A stretch of DNA of 64,000 nucleotides from Acidobacteriaceae bacterium KBS 83 (GTDB lineage Bacteria > Acidobacteriota > Terriglobia > Terriglobales > Acidobacteriaceae): the NCBI GenBank assembly GCA_000381585.1, contig KB906734.1:372001-436000 (forward strand). The letters are read 5' to 3'. The notes below the pieces were generated by a model. It was not told the DNA's origin, did not search any database, and saw only the letters and a program-made list of their open reading frames with translations. Both the position numbers and the translations under genes were made by a program. Of this stretch, positions 17,375 to 25,758 are shown piece after piece (positions within the stretch are counted from its first letter, which is position 1; each line of letters opens with the position of its first letter).

Positions 17375-17774
17375 ACGGTCACCTTCCAGAAGTTGTTTGA
17401 AAACGTGGTCGAAGGGCCCCGGGGAGGAACATACGCTTTCCGAATGAGAACGAACGACAAGATTTTGCAAATTTGTGTTCATCGTAGGAAAAGGGAAAAT
17501 CAGAACGTGCATCGCACGACCACAGACTCGCGAGATAGAGACAAGTTCTTGACTGCTGCCTGAATTGTTTGAGCACTCGCGCCTTCTATTCGTTCAATTC
17601 CGCCCGCCACGCCGCGCAGAAGCGCGCATCGGCGAAAACGCCGTTCCGCAAAGGAAATCCGCAGAGTAAAGTGGACGCCAGTCCTCGGGCCCCACAGATT
17701 CATACAGCTTCATGTGGTCACAGGAAGCCGGGCCCACTACAACCCCCCTTCATTACCCTTTGAGGAGAGTACCG
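17375..17774. promoter_or_regulatory. Divergent upstream region of the SHEVxE gene and gene 17775
   Basis: About 400 bp without a convincing gene. The left half (17375-17560) has a similar copy at 15698-15880, so it probably carries the promoter of the SHEVxE gene. The right half leads into the plus-strand gene at 17775. No clear -35/-10 pair could be assigned by eye. Confidence 0.4.
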
Positions 17775-18935
17775 ATGTTTTCCAGAGCAATCGGGCGAAT
17801 CGCCGTCCCTGTGTGCGCAGTGCTTCTGTGGTCAGCGGCCGAGCGCCCGTTGCTGGCAGATGCCAGCTACAAAGAGACCACACAGATCACCGGCGGCTCG
17901 CTCGTAGGCATGATGAAAATGGCCGGTGCCTTCAGTTCGCAGGCGCGCAAGGCGAACCAGCCCATCACCTCCGAGGTGTACGTGAGCGGCAATCGCATGG
18001 CACGGATTCGACCGGATAGCGCGGAGATCATCGATCTCGATGCCCGCACAATCACCCACATCGACTCGGTGAAGCATCAGTTCAGCACCACAACCTTTGA
18101 GCAGATGCAGGAGCAGATCGAGCAGGCCCAGCGTGATGCCGAGGCCAAGGCGAAAGAAGCCAAGCCCGATGCGCAGAAGCAGCCCGCTGACCAGACTCAA
18201 CAGAATGTGGATATGTCCTTCGACGTTCATGTGCGGCAGACTGGCGCTACGAAGCAGGTCTCCGGCCTGAACACAGAGGAGTCCATCATGACCGTGGCGC
18301 TTCATGCCACGGATAAAAGCACGCAACAGACCGGAACACTCGCCATCACTAATGACATGTGGCTTGCTTCAAGCACGCCGGTCTATGACGAGGTCCGCGC
18401 CTTCAATGAGAAATTCGCCCGGGCGATGGGACAGGTCTTCAGCGGCAGCGAGGGTATGCAAGGCATGCAGGCCCTGATGGCACAACCGGGCGCGTCCAAG
18501 GGCATGGCGGAGATGGCGAAAGAGACGAGCAAGCTGAAGGGCGTCCCCATTCTGCAGGTGATGCGGATGGGTTCGACATCCAACGGAGAGCCGTTACCGG
18601 CGGCCTCCGAAGCCCCGTTGCCCACATCCAACAGCCCAGCAATGCCAACCGCCGGCGATGTCGCGCAGCAGACAGCGACATCGGCTGTGGCAAGCGCACT
18701 CGGTGGATTCAGCATGGGCGGATTCGGGCACAAGAAGAAGCCGGCAAACACTGCACCAGCACAGCCTGCTGACTCCGGCAATAAAAGTGCGCCAACGGAT
18801 CCGAGCTCAAGCGTGCTCATAGAATCAAGCACGACCCTCAGCGATTTTTCGTCCGCGCCGGTGGACGGCTCTCGTTTCCAGGTACCCGCAGGCTATCAGC
18901 AGATGACCGCGCCCAGCGCAAAAGCAAGCTCATAG
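17775..18935 (+). CDS. Exported protein of unknown function
   Basis: About 386 residues. Signal peptide ends SAAERPLLADASY. The first part (TTQITGGSLVGMMKMAGAFS, EVYVSGNRMARIRPDSAEII) resembles acidobacterial exported proteins whose ligand is unknown. A Lys/Glu/Gln-rich helix (about residues 110-150) and an Ala/Pro/Ser-rich, probably disordered C-terminal region (from about 275) follow. GAGGAGAG lies upstream of ATG 17775; the frame opens at 17712 but that start would spoil the signal. A bidirectional terminator separates it from the convergent bactofilin gene. Confidence 0.7.
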   Translation: MFSRAIGRIAVPVCAVLLWSAAERPLLADASYKETTQITGGSLVGMMKMAGAFSSQARKANQPITSEVYVSGNRMARIRPDSAEIIDLDARTITHIDSVKHQFSTTTFEQMQEQIEQAQRDAEAKAKEAKPDAQKQPADQTQQNVDMSFDVHVRQTGATKQVSGLNTEESIMTVALHATDKSTQQTGTLAITNDMWLASSTPVYDEVRAFNEKFARAMGQVFSGSEGMQGMQALMAQPGASKGMAEMAKETSKLKGVPILQVMRMGSTSNGEPLPAASEAPLPTSNSPAMPTAGDVAQQTATSAVASALGGFSMGGFGHKKKPANTAPAQPADSGNKSAPTDPSSSVLIESSTTLSDFSSAPVDGSRFQVPAGYQQMTAPSAKASS

Positions 18936-18954
18936 CGCCGCGCACACACACAGA

Positions 18955-18987
18955 AAAGCCCCGCAGCGAATAGCGCTCCGGGGCTTT
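18955..18987. terminator. Bidirectional terminator between convergent genes
   Basis: AAAGCCCCGCAGCG, loop AATAG, CGCTCCGGGGCTTT: 14-bp stem with one mismatch. T-rich sequence follows on the plus strand (CTTTCTTATC) and A-rich sequence precedes it (T-rich for the minus strand). It lies between the stops of 17775-18935 and the bactofilin gene. Confidence 0.85.
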
Positions 18988-19005
18988 CTTATCTCTATAT
19001 GGTAT

Positions 19006-19512
19006 TTAGACCGAAACCGGCTTCGCCGCTTCAGCCGGCTTGGTGTCCGGGCTTCCCGGCTTGCGAATGTCGATGCCGCCCTTGAAGAACGCGCCATCCT
19101 CGATCGAGATGCGCTGCGCGATCACGTCGCCGGTCAGCGAGCCTTCGCTCCGGATGTCCACGCGGTCGCTCGCGTTGATGTTGCCGCGCACCTTGCCCAG
19201 GACCACAACCTCGCGGGCCGAGATGTTCGCCGCCACCTGGCCATTGCGGCCCACGGTAACGCGGTTGCCCGGCAGGTTGATCGCACCTTCCACCTTGCCG
19301 TCGATGTACAGCGACTCAGAACCAGTGACTTCGCCCTTGACCACCAGGCTCTTGCCGATCGTCGCCTGCTCTGCGGCGGCTGCCTGGGCTCCGGGGGCTG
19401 CAGGACGTGAAGCAGCCGGCTCGAACCCGCCGCCGGAAGCAGGGGTCGCCGGGCGGTTCGGCTCGTTGTTGGGGGATTGGGGAGTACTGCCGGGCTGATT
19501 CGGTTTCCACAT
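19006..19512 (-). CDS. Bactofilin (polymer-forming cytoskeletal protein)
   Basis: About 168 residues. A Pro/Asn-rich disordered N-terminus is followed by the bactofilin beta-helix: TIGKSLVVKGEVTGSESLYI, DGKVEGAINLPGNRVTVG, NISAREVVVLGKVRGNI and DGAFFKGGIDIRK. Bactofilins self-assemble into non-polar filaments without nucleotide and scaffold cell-envelope enzymes. ATG 19512 (MWKPNQPG) preceded by AAAGGAAA is preferred over 19578. No lmdC/M23 peptidase neighbour, which often accompanies bactofilin, is present. Confidence 0.93.
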   Translation of the reverse strand: MWKPNQPGSTPQSPNNEPNRPATPASGGGFEPAASRPAAPGAQAAAAEQATIGKSLVVKGEVTGSESLYIDGKVEGAINLPGNRVTVGRNGQVAANISAREVVVLGKVRGNINASDRVDIRSEGSLTGDVIAQRISIEDGAFFKGGIDIRKPGSPDTKPAEAAKPVSV

Positions 19513-19795
19513 CGCTTGGGTGTTTCCTTTCAGATACTGCGAAATATGCTTTCCTGCCGACGGGCCTGCGGGAATCACTCGTCCGCCCTCTGCACCGGTC
19601 CATCCTTCAGCAGGTACAGGGTGACCGGGATCTTCGCACCCGCGCCAAACCTGTCCGTTGTCTGCATATTACTCACCTCTGTCTCAAAATTGCATCCCTC
19701 GTCAACAATCTTTTCCCTCAATCTTGCACCTAAGTGGTATCCCGACAGCCCTTTGCAGAAGCTTCCACGCCGCGATTTACCATCAAAGCTGCCCT

Positions 19796-22366
19796 ATGCC
19801 CTCGGACCGCGATCTGCTCGCACGCATCAGCCGCTCCTCCGGCGGCCGGGCCGGCTATAAACAACTGGTCCGCGAACTGGGTCTCGGCGGTGGCCGCGAG
19901 CGCCGCCTGCTCCTCGAGCAGCTCGCCCGCCTTACCGCGCGCGGCTCCCTCGTCAAGGCCGACCGCGATCACTGGAGCCTCCCCCAGGCCGCCGCCGCAC
20001 GCACCAATCTCATTGCCGGCCGCCTCGACCTCCATCGCGACGGTTTCGGCTTCGTACGCCCCACCAGCAATATCGGCACAAGCGCGCAAAGCAATAGCAG
20101 CAAAGACGATGACATCTTTATTCCCCCCGCCGAACTCCACGGCGCCATGCAGGGCGACCTCGTCCTGGTGGAGCTCCTCCCGCCCCGCGGGCAGGGCCCC
20201 AACGCCGGTAAGCGCGCCGGCCGCATCGTCCAGATCGCCCATCGCCGCAACCCCACCGTCGTAGGCCGCTTCCGCTACGCGACAGGCGAAAGAGCACAGG
20301 GCAACTACGTAGTCCCCTTCGACGAGCGCATGACTCAGCCCATCCTTATCCCTTTCGGCGATGAGGTGCCGCTGCTCGAATCCGAAGCCACCCCACACCG
20401 CGTCCTTGGCAAAGATGCGCAGCATGCGTTTCACACACAGGACGATCTCGAAAATCTCGTCGTCGATGTCGAGATCACCGACTGGCCCACGCTCCATCGC
20501 CAGGCGCGCGGACGCGTCCTCGAAATCCTCGGCGACCCCGACGACTTCGGCGTCGACGTCGAGGTCATGATCCGCAAGCACCACATCCCCCATCTCTTTC
20601 CGGATGCCGTGCTCGACAACGCTCGCGATGTCGCCCGCCTCGACCAGCAGGAGATCGCCCGCCGTCGTGACTTCCGCGATCTCCCAATCGTCACCATCGA
20701 CGGCGAGACTGCCAAAGACTTCGACGATGCCGTCCACGTCAAAGCAACCATCCACGGTTACGAATTGCAGGTCCACATCGCCGATGTGGCGCAGTACGTC
20801 ACGCCCGGCTCGCCTCTCGACCTCGAAGCCCGCCTGCGCGGCACCTCCGTCTACTTTCCCGATCGCGCCGTCCCCATGCTGCCGCAGGAGCTCTCGTCGG
20901 ACATCTGCAGTCTGCGCCCCGCTGAGGATCGCCTCGTCCTCTCCTGCATCATGCAACTCGACCATCACGGCGCCATCCTCAGTTACGAAATCTCGGAAGG
21001 CGTCATCCGCTCCGCTCAGCGCATGACGTATACGCAGGTCCACACCATCCTCACCGGCGGCGAGGCGACTCGTGCCCAGTTCGCGGCGCTCGTCCCGGAG
21101 TTCGAGCGCATGCTCACCCTCGCGAAGATTCTCAACCGCAAGCGCGAGCAGCGCGGCTCCATCGACTTCGACCTTCCCGAGCCCATCATCGACTTCAACG
21201 ACGAAGGCGAGATGCAGGGCATCCTCCGTTCAGATCGCACCTGGGCCCACCGCCTCATCGAAGAGTTCATGCTCTCCGCCAACGAGTGCGTCGCCGACTG
21301 GCATCATCGCGTCGCCGTGCCTTCCATCTACCGCGTCCACAAAAAGCCCGACGCCAAACGCGTCATCGACTTCGAAGAAACCGCCGCTCACTTCGGCTAC
21401 TCACTCGGAATCGGCGCCTTGCCGGTCAAGCGCCTGCAGTTTGAAAGCGAGCGCCGCGAGTATCGTGCCCACAACGCCCGCAACCGCGACCGGCAGCACG
21501 CCGCGCCGCGCCAGCACGAGATTCCCCAGGACATCCCCGTCACGCCAAAAATGTATCAGCGCCTGGCACAGAAGATCGCGGGCAAGCCGGAAGAGCGCAT
21601 CCTCGCCCACCTCATGCTCCGCTCGCTCAAGCAGGCCCACTACTCAGAAAAGAACGAAGGCCACTTCGCCCTCGCCTCCTCGCACTACACTCACTTCACC
21701 TCACCCATCCGCCGCTACCCCGACCTCATCATCCACCGCATCTCGAAAGCCCTGCTTCACTCCGGCGCAGACAATCAAGTCATCCTGAACGAAACATCCC
21801 GGGTGCCCCATGCTGAGCGGAGCGAAGGGCGGGATTCCACCGTCACCAACCTCTCCGAAGACGACCTCAGCTCCATCGCCAGAGAATCCTCTGACAGCGA
21901 GCGCCGCGCCGCGGAAGCCGAGCGCGAGCTGATCGAATGGAAGAAGGTCAAGTTCATGCAGCACCGCATCGGTGAGGACTTCGATGCCATGGTCATGAAC
22001 GCCACCAAATACGGCCTCTTCGTCGAGCTCGCCGACCTCTTCATCGAAGGCCTCGTTCCCCTCGGCAGCCTGCTCGACGACATCTATACCTACCGCGAGA
22101 ACACGCGTCAGATCATCGGCGCTCACAGCGGCCGCCGCTTCTCCATCGGCGACCGCCTGCGCGTCATCCTCGATCGCGTCGACGAAGTAGAACGCCGGCT
22201 GCAGTTTTCGGTTCTCGAAGAACTTCAGTCACCCCGCCCCGCACGAAAAGGCAAACAAAAGGATAAAGAATCCGTAAAGACGGAACGCGCATCTGCATCG
22301 CGAACTACGAAGCGTGGCAAACACCGCCGCCAGCCTAAGGGCAAAGGCCGCAATAAAAATAAATAA
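19796..22366 (+). CDS. rnr: Ribonuclease R (3'-5' exoribonuclease, RNB family)
   Basis: About 856 residues. N-terminal winged helix (GRAGYKQLVRELGLGG), cold-shock/OB domains, then the RNB catalytic domain with TIDGETAKDFDDAVHV (about 300-315), which holds the Mg2+-binding aspartates, and RGTSVYFPDRAVPMLP. The C-terminal S1 domain is DAMVMNATKYGLFVELADLF, ended by a Lys/Arg-rich tail (KGKQKDKESVKTERA). RNase R degrades structured RNA. An in-frame block, SRVPHAERSEGRDSTVTN, interrupts the end of the RNB domain and derives from an interspersed repeat. Start 19796 is preferred over 19658, which adds an atypical leader. The stop is followed by a short AAAT tandem run. Confidence 0.95.
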   Translation: MPSDRDLLARISRSSGGRAGYKQLVRELGLGGGRERRLLLEQLARLTARGSLVKADRDHWSLPQAAAARTNLIAGRLDLHRDGFGFVRPTSNIGTSAQSNSSKDDDIFIPPAELHGAMQGDLVLVELLPPRGQGPNAGKRAGRIVQIAHRRNPTVVGRFRYATGERAQGNYVVPFDERMTQPILIPFGDEVPLLESEATPHRVLGKDAQHAFHTQDDLENLVVDVEITDWPTLHRQARGRVLEILGDPDDFGVDVEVMIRKHHIPHLFPDAVLDNARDVARLDQQEIARRRDFRDLPIVTIDGETAKDFDDAVHVKATIHGYELQVHIADVAQYVTPGSPLDLEARLRGTSVYFPDRAVPMLPQELSSDICSLRPAEDRLVLSCIMQLDHHGAILSYEISEGVIRSAQRMTYTQVHTILTGGEATRAQFAALVPEFERMLTLAKILNRKREQRGSIDFDLPEPIIDFNDEGEMQGILRSDRTWAHRLIEEFMLSANECVADWHHRVAVPSIYRVHKKPDAKRVIDFEETAAHFGYSLGIGALPVKRLQFESERREYRAHNARNRDRQHAAPRQHEIPQDIPVTPKMYQRLAQKIAGKPEERILAHLMLRSLKQAHYSEKNEGHFALASSHYTHFTSPIRRYPDLIIHRISKALLHSGADNQVILNETSRVPHAERSEGRDSTVTNLSEDDLSSIARESSDSERRAAEAERELIEWKKVKFMQHRIGEDFDAMVMNATKYGLFVELADLFIEGLVPLGSLLDDIYTYRENTRQIIGAHSGRRFSIGDRLRVILDRVDEVERRLQFSVLEELQSPRPARKGKQKDKESVKTERASASRTTKRGKHRRQPKGKGRNKNK
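21794..21840 (+). repeat. Interspersed repeat translated within RNase R
   Basis: ATCCCGGGTGCCCCATGCTG followed by GAGCGGAGCGAAGGGCGGGA, written in the style of acidobacterial intergenic repeats (compare 8203-8250 and the GGGTGCCCCACCCTA at 10618). It lies in frame in rnr between the conserved RYPDLIIHRISKALL and ERRAAEAERELIEWKK and encodes RVPHAERSEG. Confidence 0.6.
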
Positions 22367-22561
22367 ATAAATAAATAGGATCTTAACCAGCAGATTCGCC
22401 CCGCACAGCGCGCACCTTGCGACCAATCGCCGATACAAACATCCATTGAGTATCGCTGCCTTGCATCGAGCAAGGTCAAAGCAATTGAAGAGGGCGGGAT
22501 GGAACGCGCGCTCACCCTGATTTCGATTTAACCGTACTTGTATCTCAGGAGTTGTTTCGTA

Positions 22562-23143
22562 ATGAGAATTGCAAAATATTTTGGTATCGCCATCATTCCT
22601 TTGGCACTCTCGCTTACTGCTATGGCGAAGGATGTACATCAGAGCACCAATGAAGGACAGCTGGTTCAGGCAAACACGGTATTGCAAACAAAGATCGACG
22701 CTAAAACCGCGAAGGTAGGCGACGCCGTCACCGCCAGGCTCGTCTCGTCCGTCCATCTTTCTGGCGGAACGGAAATTCCACGTAACGCGCTGCTGATCGG
22801 ACACATCGACCAGGTGCAGCCTGCTGAGAACAACGGCGTTTCGACCGTAGTCCTCACCTTTGACAAGGCGCAGCCCAAGGACGGGCAGCCGATCGCAATA
22901 AAGTCGACAATCGTTGGCATTCAACCCAGCAATAGTGTCTTTTCTCCGACGGATCTCAACCCGCAACTGAAGACGGAACAGACCGCGGCGAGCGCGCATG
23001 GATACAGTTTGACCAGCGATGTGCAGGGCGCAAATTCGGGAGTCTTAAAGGCGGATGGAAAGAATGTTCACCTTGAGCACGGGACGGAATTCGAATTTGC
23101 CCTGGCTCCCACCGCCGCAGGCTCTACCACAACTGGAAACTGA
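22562..23143 (+). CDS. Small exported protein of unknown function
   Basis: 193 residues with signal peptide MRIAKYFGIAIIPLALSLTA. Then LQTKIDAKTAKVGDAVTARL and GGTEIPRNALLIGHIDQVQP, a beta-barrel-like pattern found in many acidobacterial exported proteins (similar in wording to TrbI/VirB10-type barrels, but without other secretion genes here). Ends with HLEHGTEFEFALAPTA. AGGAG lies 10 bp upstream of ATG 22562. Convergent with the histidine kinase. Confidence 0.7.
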   Translation: MRIAKYFGIAIIPLALSLTAMAKDVHQSTNEGQLVQANTVLQTKIDAKTAKVGDAVTARLVSSVHLSGGTEIPRNALLIGHIDQVQPAENNGVSTVVLTFDKAQPKDGQPIAIKSTIVGIQPSNSVFSPTDLNPQLKTEQTAASAHGYSLTSDVQGANSGVLKADGKNVHLEHGTEFEFALAPTAAGSTTTGN

Positions 23144-23253
23144 AAGCTGATTCACGCATTTCCGCCGATCCTTGATCCTCGACCCTCAATCGATGACCAA
23201 TGGCGAAATGGTTCGCGCCTGCGAGCCGTTTCGCCAGGGCGTGACATCAAAGA

Positions 23254-24831
23254 TCAGCCATCAGCAGGCAAGACGATCGAGAAGATCGTCCCTCTTCTCT
23301 CTCCGGTCAACTGTGACCGCACCTGAATGCTGCCGTGATGCTTGTCGACGATCTGCTTCGTTACCCACAATCCCAGCCCGGTGCCCACAGATCCTTTCGT
23401 CGTAAAGAACGGCTCAAACAGGTGATCCCGCGCGGCGGGGCTGATCCCCGAGCCGTTATCCGCCATCGTGATACGCACGCTCCTCTGCCCCGGCGTCTTC
23501 CAAGCGCGCTCCTCGGACACGCGAACCCGAATCTTGCCACGCGCGTCGATCGCATCCAGACTGTTCGCAAGCAAATTCGAGAACACCTGCCGCAACTCTC
23601 CGGCCACCGCGGTGACTTTCACGTCGCCCCGCCATTCCTTGCGGATCTCTGCCCGTTTTGCCTCGATCTTGCCCCGCAACAAATTGAAGCATGAATTGAG
23701 CAGATCGGGAATGGAAGTGACTGTCGGGGCATTGGCCTCGCGATAAAAACCGAGCGACTGGCGCGTGATATGCGCAATGCGGTTTAGCTCCGCATCGGCA
23801 GTGTCCAGCCGTTCGCGCACCACTTCAGGAACATCGCCTTCCGATCGCGCAAGAAAGAGAAGATTCGTCACCGCTTCCAGCGGATTGTTGATCTCGTGCG
23901 AGATCGTCGCAGCCATCCTTCCCAGCGAAGCCAGCTTCTCCGCGCGAAGCAACGCCTGCTCGGCTTGCTTACGTGCAGTGATGTCGGTCGCAGCCCCAAA
24001 CCATTCCACAATCTCGCCTGCATCGCCGAGCACGGGAATGGCGCGCGAAAACGTCCAACCCGGCGTGCCGTCGGACCGCAAAACCCGATGCTCCAATTCG
24101 AAGGGACGTTTCTCTCGAACAGATTCGTGGATCGAGTCCAGCACCGGCGCCTGATCTTCGGGATGAATATATTTGCCGAGCCAGTTTCGATCCGCGGATT
24201 CGGTATCCGCGATGAAGTCGCGCCCTTGCAGTTGGTGCATCTCCGTCCAGTCCGCGTTCATCCTGTACACCACATCGGAGCTTGCTGCCACCAGCGCGCG
24301 AAAGCGCTTCTCGCTATCCGCCAGCGCCGACTGCGCAGCCTTCATGTCGGAGATATCTCGCGTCGTGCCCCCAACCGCCTGCACGCTCCCATCGCTCGCG
24401 AACACCGGAAAGAAAATGTAGTCGTAGACACGTCTTCCACTTGTGCCGCTGAATGGAACTTCACCGCGCACGGATTTCCGGGTAGCGATCACCTGTTCAA
24501 TTTCGCGGTCGTGCATTGCCGCATGCCAGGGTTCGTAGCCAAGTTCCAGGCAGTTCTTGCCTATGGCTTCATCCCAGCTCTTTCCCCACATCGCGAGTAG
24601 GGCATCATTGGCGTAAATAAACCTGTGATTCAGGTCGAATACGTATCCCAGGTCAGGCGTATTGGCCAGGACTGCTTCGTACAGCTGCTTCCATCGCAGC
24701 CCATCGGTGTGGGCAGTCTGCTTCACATCACCGGCGACGCCATCTCGCTGAGTCGTGTCAAATCGCGGATCGGGCATGGGCATTCTCGCGGGGTCGTCCG
24801 ATAGTACATCCTTGGAGGTCTCGCAGCTCAC
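23254..24831 (-). CDS. Cytoplasmic PAS-domain sensor histidine kinase
   Basis: 525 residues, no membrane segment. Two PAS domains: about 47-160 (NTPDLGYVFDLNHRFIYAND, ending VGGTTRDISDMK) and about 172-287 (RFRALVAASSDVVYRM, ending FGAATDITARKQ). HisKA has SHEINNPLEA with phospho-acceptor His312. HATPase_c has LRQVFSNLLANSLDAID (N box), DNGSGISP (G1) and GTGLGLWVTKQ (G2). It should autophosphorylate in response to a cytoplasmic cue. No response regulator is adjacent. Its start overlaps the stop of the small membrane protein at 24828 by 4 bp (ATGA), so the three genes 25453-23254 form one operon. Confidence 0.93.
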   Translation of the reverse strand: MSCETSKDVLSDDPARMPMPDPRFDTTQRDGVAGDVKQTAHTDGLRWKQLYEAVLANTPDLGYVFDLNHRFIYANDALLAMWGKSWDEAIGKNCLELGYEPWHAAMHDREIEQVIATRKSVRGEVPFSGTSGRRVYDYIFFPVFASDGSVQAVGGTTRDISDMKAAQSALADSEKRFRALVAASSDVVYRMNADWTEMHQLQGRDFIADTESADRNWLGKYIHPEDQAPVLDSIHESVREKRPFELEHRVLRSDGTPGWTFSRAIPVLGDAGEIVEWFGAATDITARKQAEQALLRAEKLASLGRMAATISHEINNPLEAVTNLLFLARSEGDVPEVVRERLDTADAELNRIAHITRQSLGFYREANAPTVTSIPDLLNSCFNLLRGKIEAKRAEIRKEWRGDVKVTAVAGELRQVFSNLLANSLDAIDARGKIRVRVSEERAWKTPGQRSVRITMADNGSGISPAARDHLFEPFFTTKGSVGTGLGLWVTKQIVDKHHGSIQVRSQLTGERRGTIFSIVLPADG

Positions 24832-25169
24832 CTACATCCGATCGCAAAATGACGCTTTCGGTTGCGTCCCTGAGACCTCTTATCCCCTGCTCTTGCCGCC
24901 ACATTTCCCGCCGCCCAGATCACCCCGCCCCACACCAGCACATTCAGGCCAATGATCAGTAGCGGCATCAGCAGCTTGTACTCAATGCCGCGCGTTATCA
25001 GGCCGCTGGTCAGCCAGTGTGTCACCTGCCATCCCGGAAACAACATGAGCTGCGCCGCTGTGTGCATGCCCGCCATGTGGAAGAAGGGCGGCATCCGCGC
25101 GATCACGTCGAAGATCAGGCAGGGAATGCCCAGCAGAGCCGCGTACATGCAGCCCTGCTTGTACGTCAT
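24828..25169 (-). CDS. Small integral membrane protein, unknown
   Basis: 113 residues with about three hydrophobic segments (YAALLGIPCLIFDVIA, TAAQLMLFPGWQVTHWL, LLMPLLIIGLNVLVWGGVIW) and a basic C-terminus. No recognised family. It overlaps the upstream gene by 4 bp and the downstream kinase by 4 bp, so translation is coupled throughout. It could sense or transmit a membrane signal to the kinase, which itself is soluble; this is inference from position only. Confidence 0.65.
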   Translation of the reverse strand: MTYKQGCMYAALLGIPCLIFDVIARMPPFFHMAGMHTAAQLMLFPGWQVTHWLTSGLITRGIEYKLLMPLLIIGLNVLVWGGVIWAAGNVAARAGDKRSQGRNRKRHFAIGCR

Positions 25170-25453
25170 GGCCGGGACGCGGCTGGAGGCTCGGAAGGCG
25201 GTTCCGTCTCGCCCTCGTCCTCATCGTTCAATTCAAGCCTGGTCTCGATCTTCACCGACCCCTTGCCCCGCTCCGCATTGTGCCGCTGCTGGCGCAGGTT
25301 AATCACAAACAGGACCACGCGCAGCACCAGTATGCCCACCAGCACCGCCACCAGACCCCATTGCGTCTGGCCGCGCCCCTGCATCAGCCAGAAGATCGCT
25401 GCCAGCACCACGATCACAAACAACACGAAGGTGACCGTTCCCGTACTTTTCAT
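25166..25453 (-). CDS. Small membrane protein, unknown, first gene of kinase operon
   Basis: 95 residues from ATG 25453, which follows AAGGAG at good spacing; the earlier ATG at 25477 lacks this. Two hydrophobic segments (TVTFVLFVIVVLAAIFWLM and GLVAVLVGILVLRVVLFVI) and an acidic C-terminus (LNDEDEGETEPPSEPP). Family not recognised. Promoter should lie in the 300-bp divergent spacer to 25759. Confidence 0.65.
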   Translation of the reverse strand: MKSTGTVTFVLFVIVVLAAIFWLMQGRGQTQWGLVAVLVGILVLRVVLFVINLRQQRHNAERGKGSVKIETRLELNDEDEGETEPPSEPPAASRP

Positions 25454-25758
25454 GCTGACCCGCTCCTTTACCGACACTTTAGACCGTTTTCACAAAAGCC
25501 GTAGCCGCCGGGACCCACTTGCAGCTTTTCCCTCACCAGGGTTCCCCCAACGGTCGGCGTGTAAATAAGATGCCAGCCTCGTCGCTCCCCACCCAGGTAG
25601 TTCCAATTCAGGAACATTCTCGAAACGCGTCATCGGAATGAGCCCAAATAATCCTTGTCGCCTGCAAAAGAGAAACGGTATAACCTCGCCAGCCACCCCT
25701 TTGCGGTTTTTTTCTGACGTCGTCATTGCCCTTGGTTCGTCCATTGCTCGAGGTCCCT
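25454..25758. promoter_or_regulatory. Divergent intergenic region
   Basis: 305 bp between the kinase operon (minus) and the DUF3857 pair (plus). It must hold both promoters; I could not assign boxes with confidence. A T-run (GTTTTTTTCTG) lies near 25706-25716. Confidence 0.4.

Noticed and set aside
19730-21043. 437-codon minus-strand frame opposite rnr
   Set aside because: Shadow of RNase R, acid-biased composition, no ribosome-binding site.
22356-22376. AAAT tetranucleotide run at the end of rnr as a possible phase-variation tract
   Set aside because: It lies at and after the stop codon, so slippage would not switch the gene; more likely incidental tandem stops.
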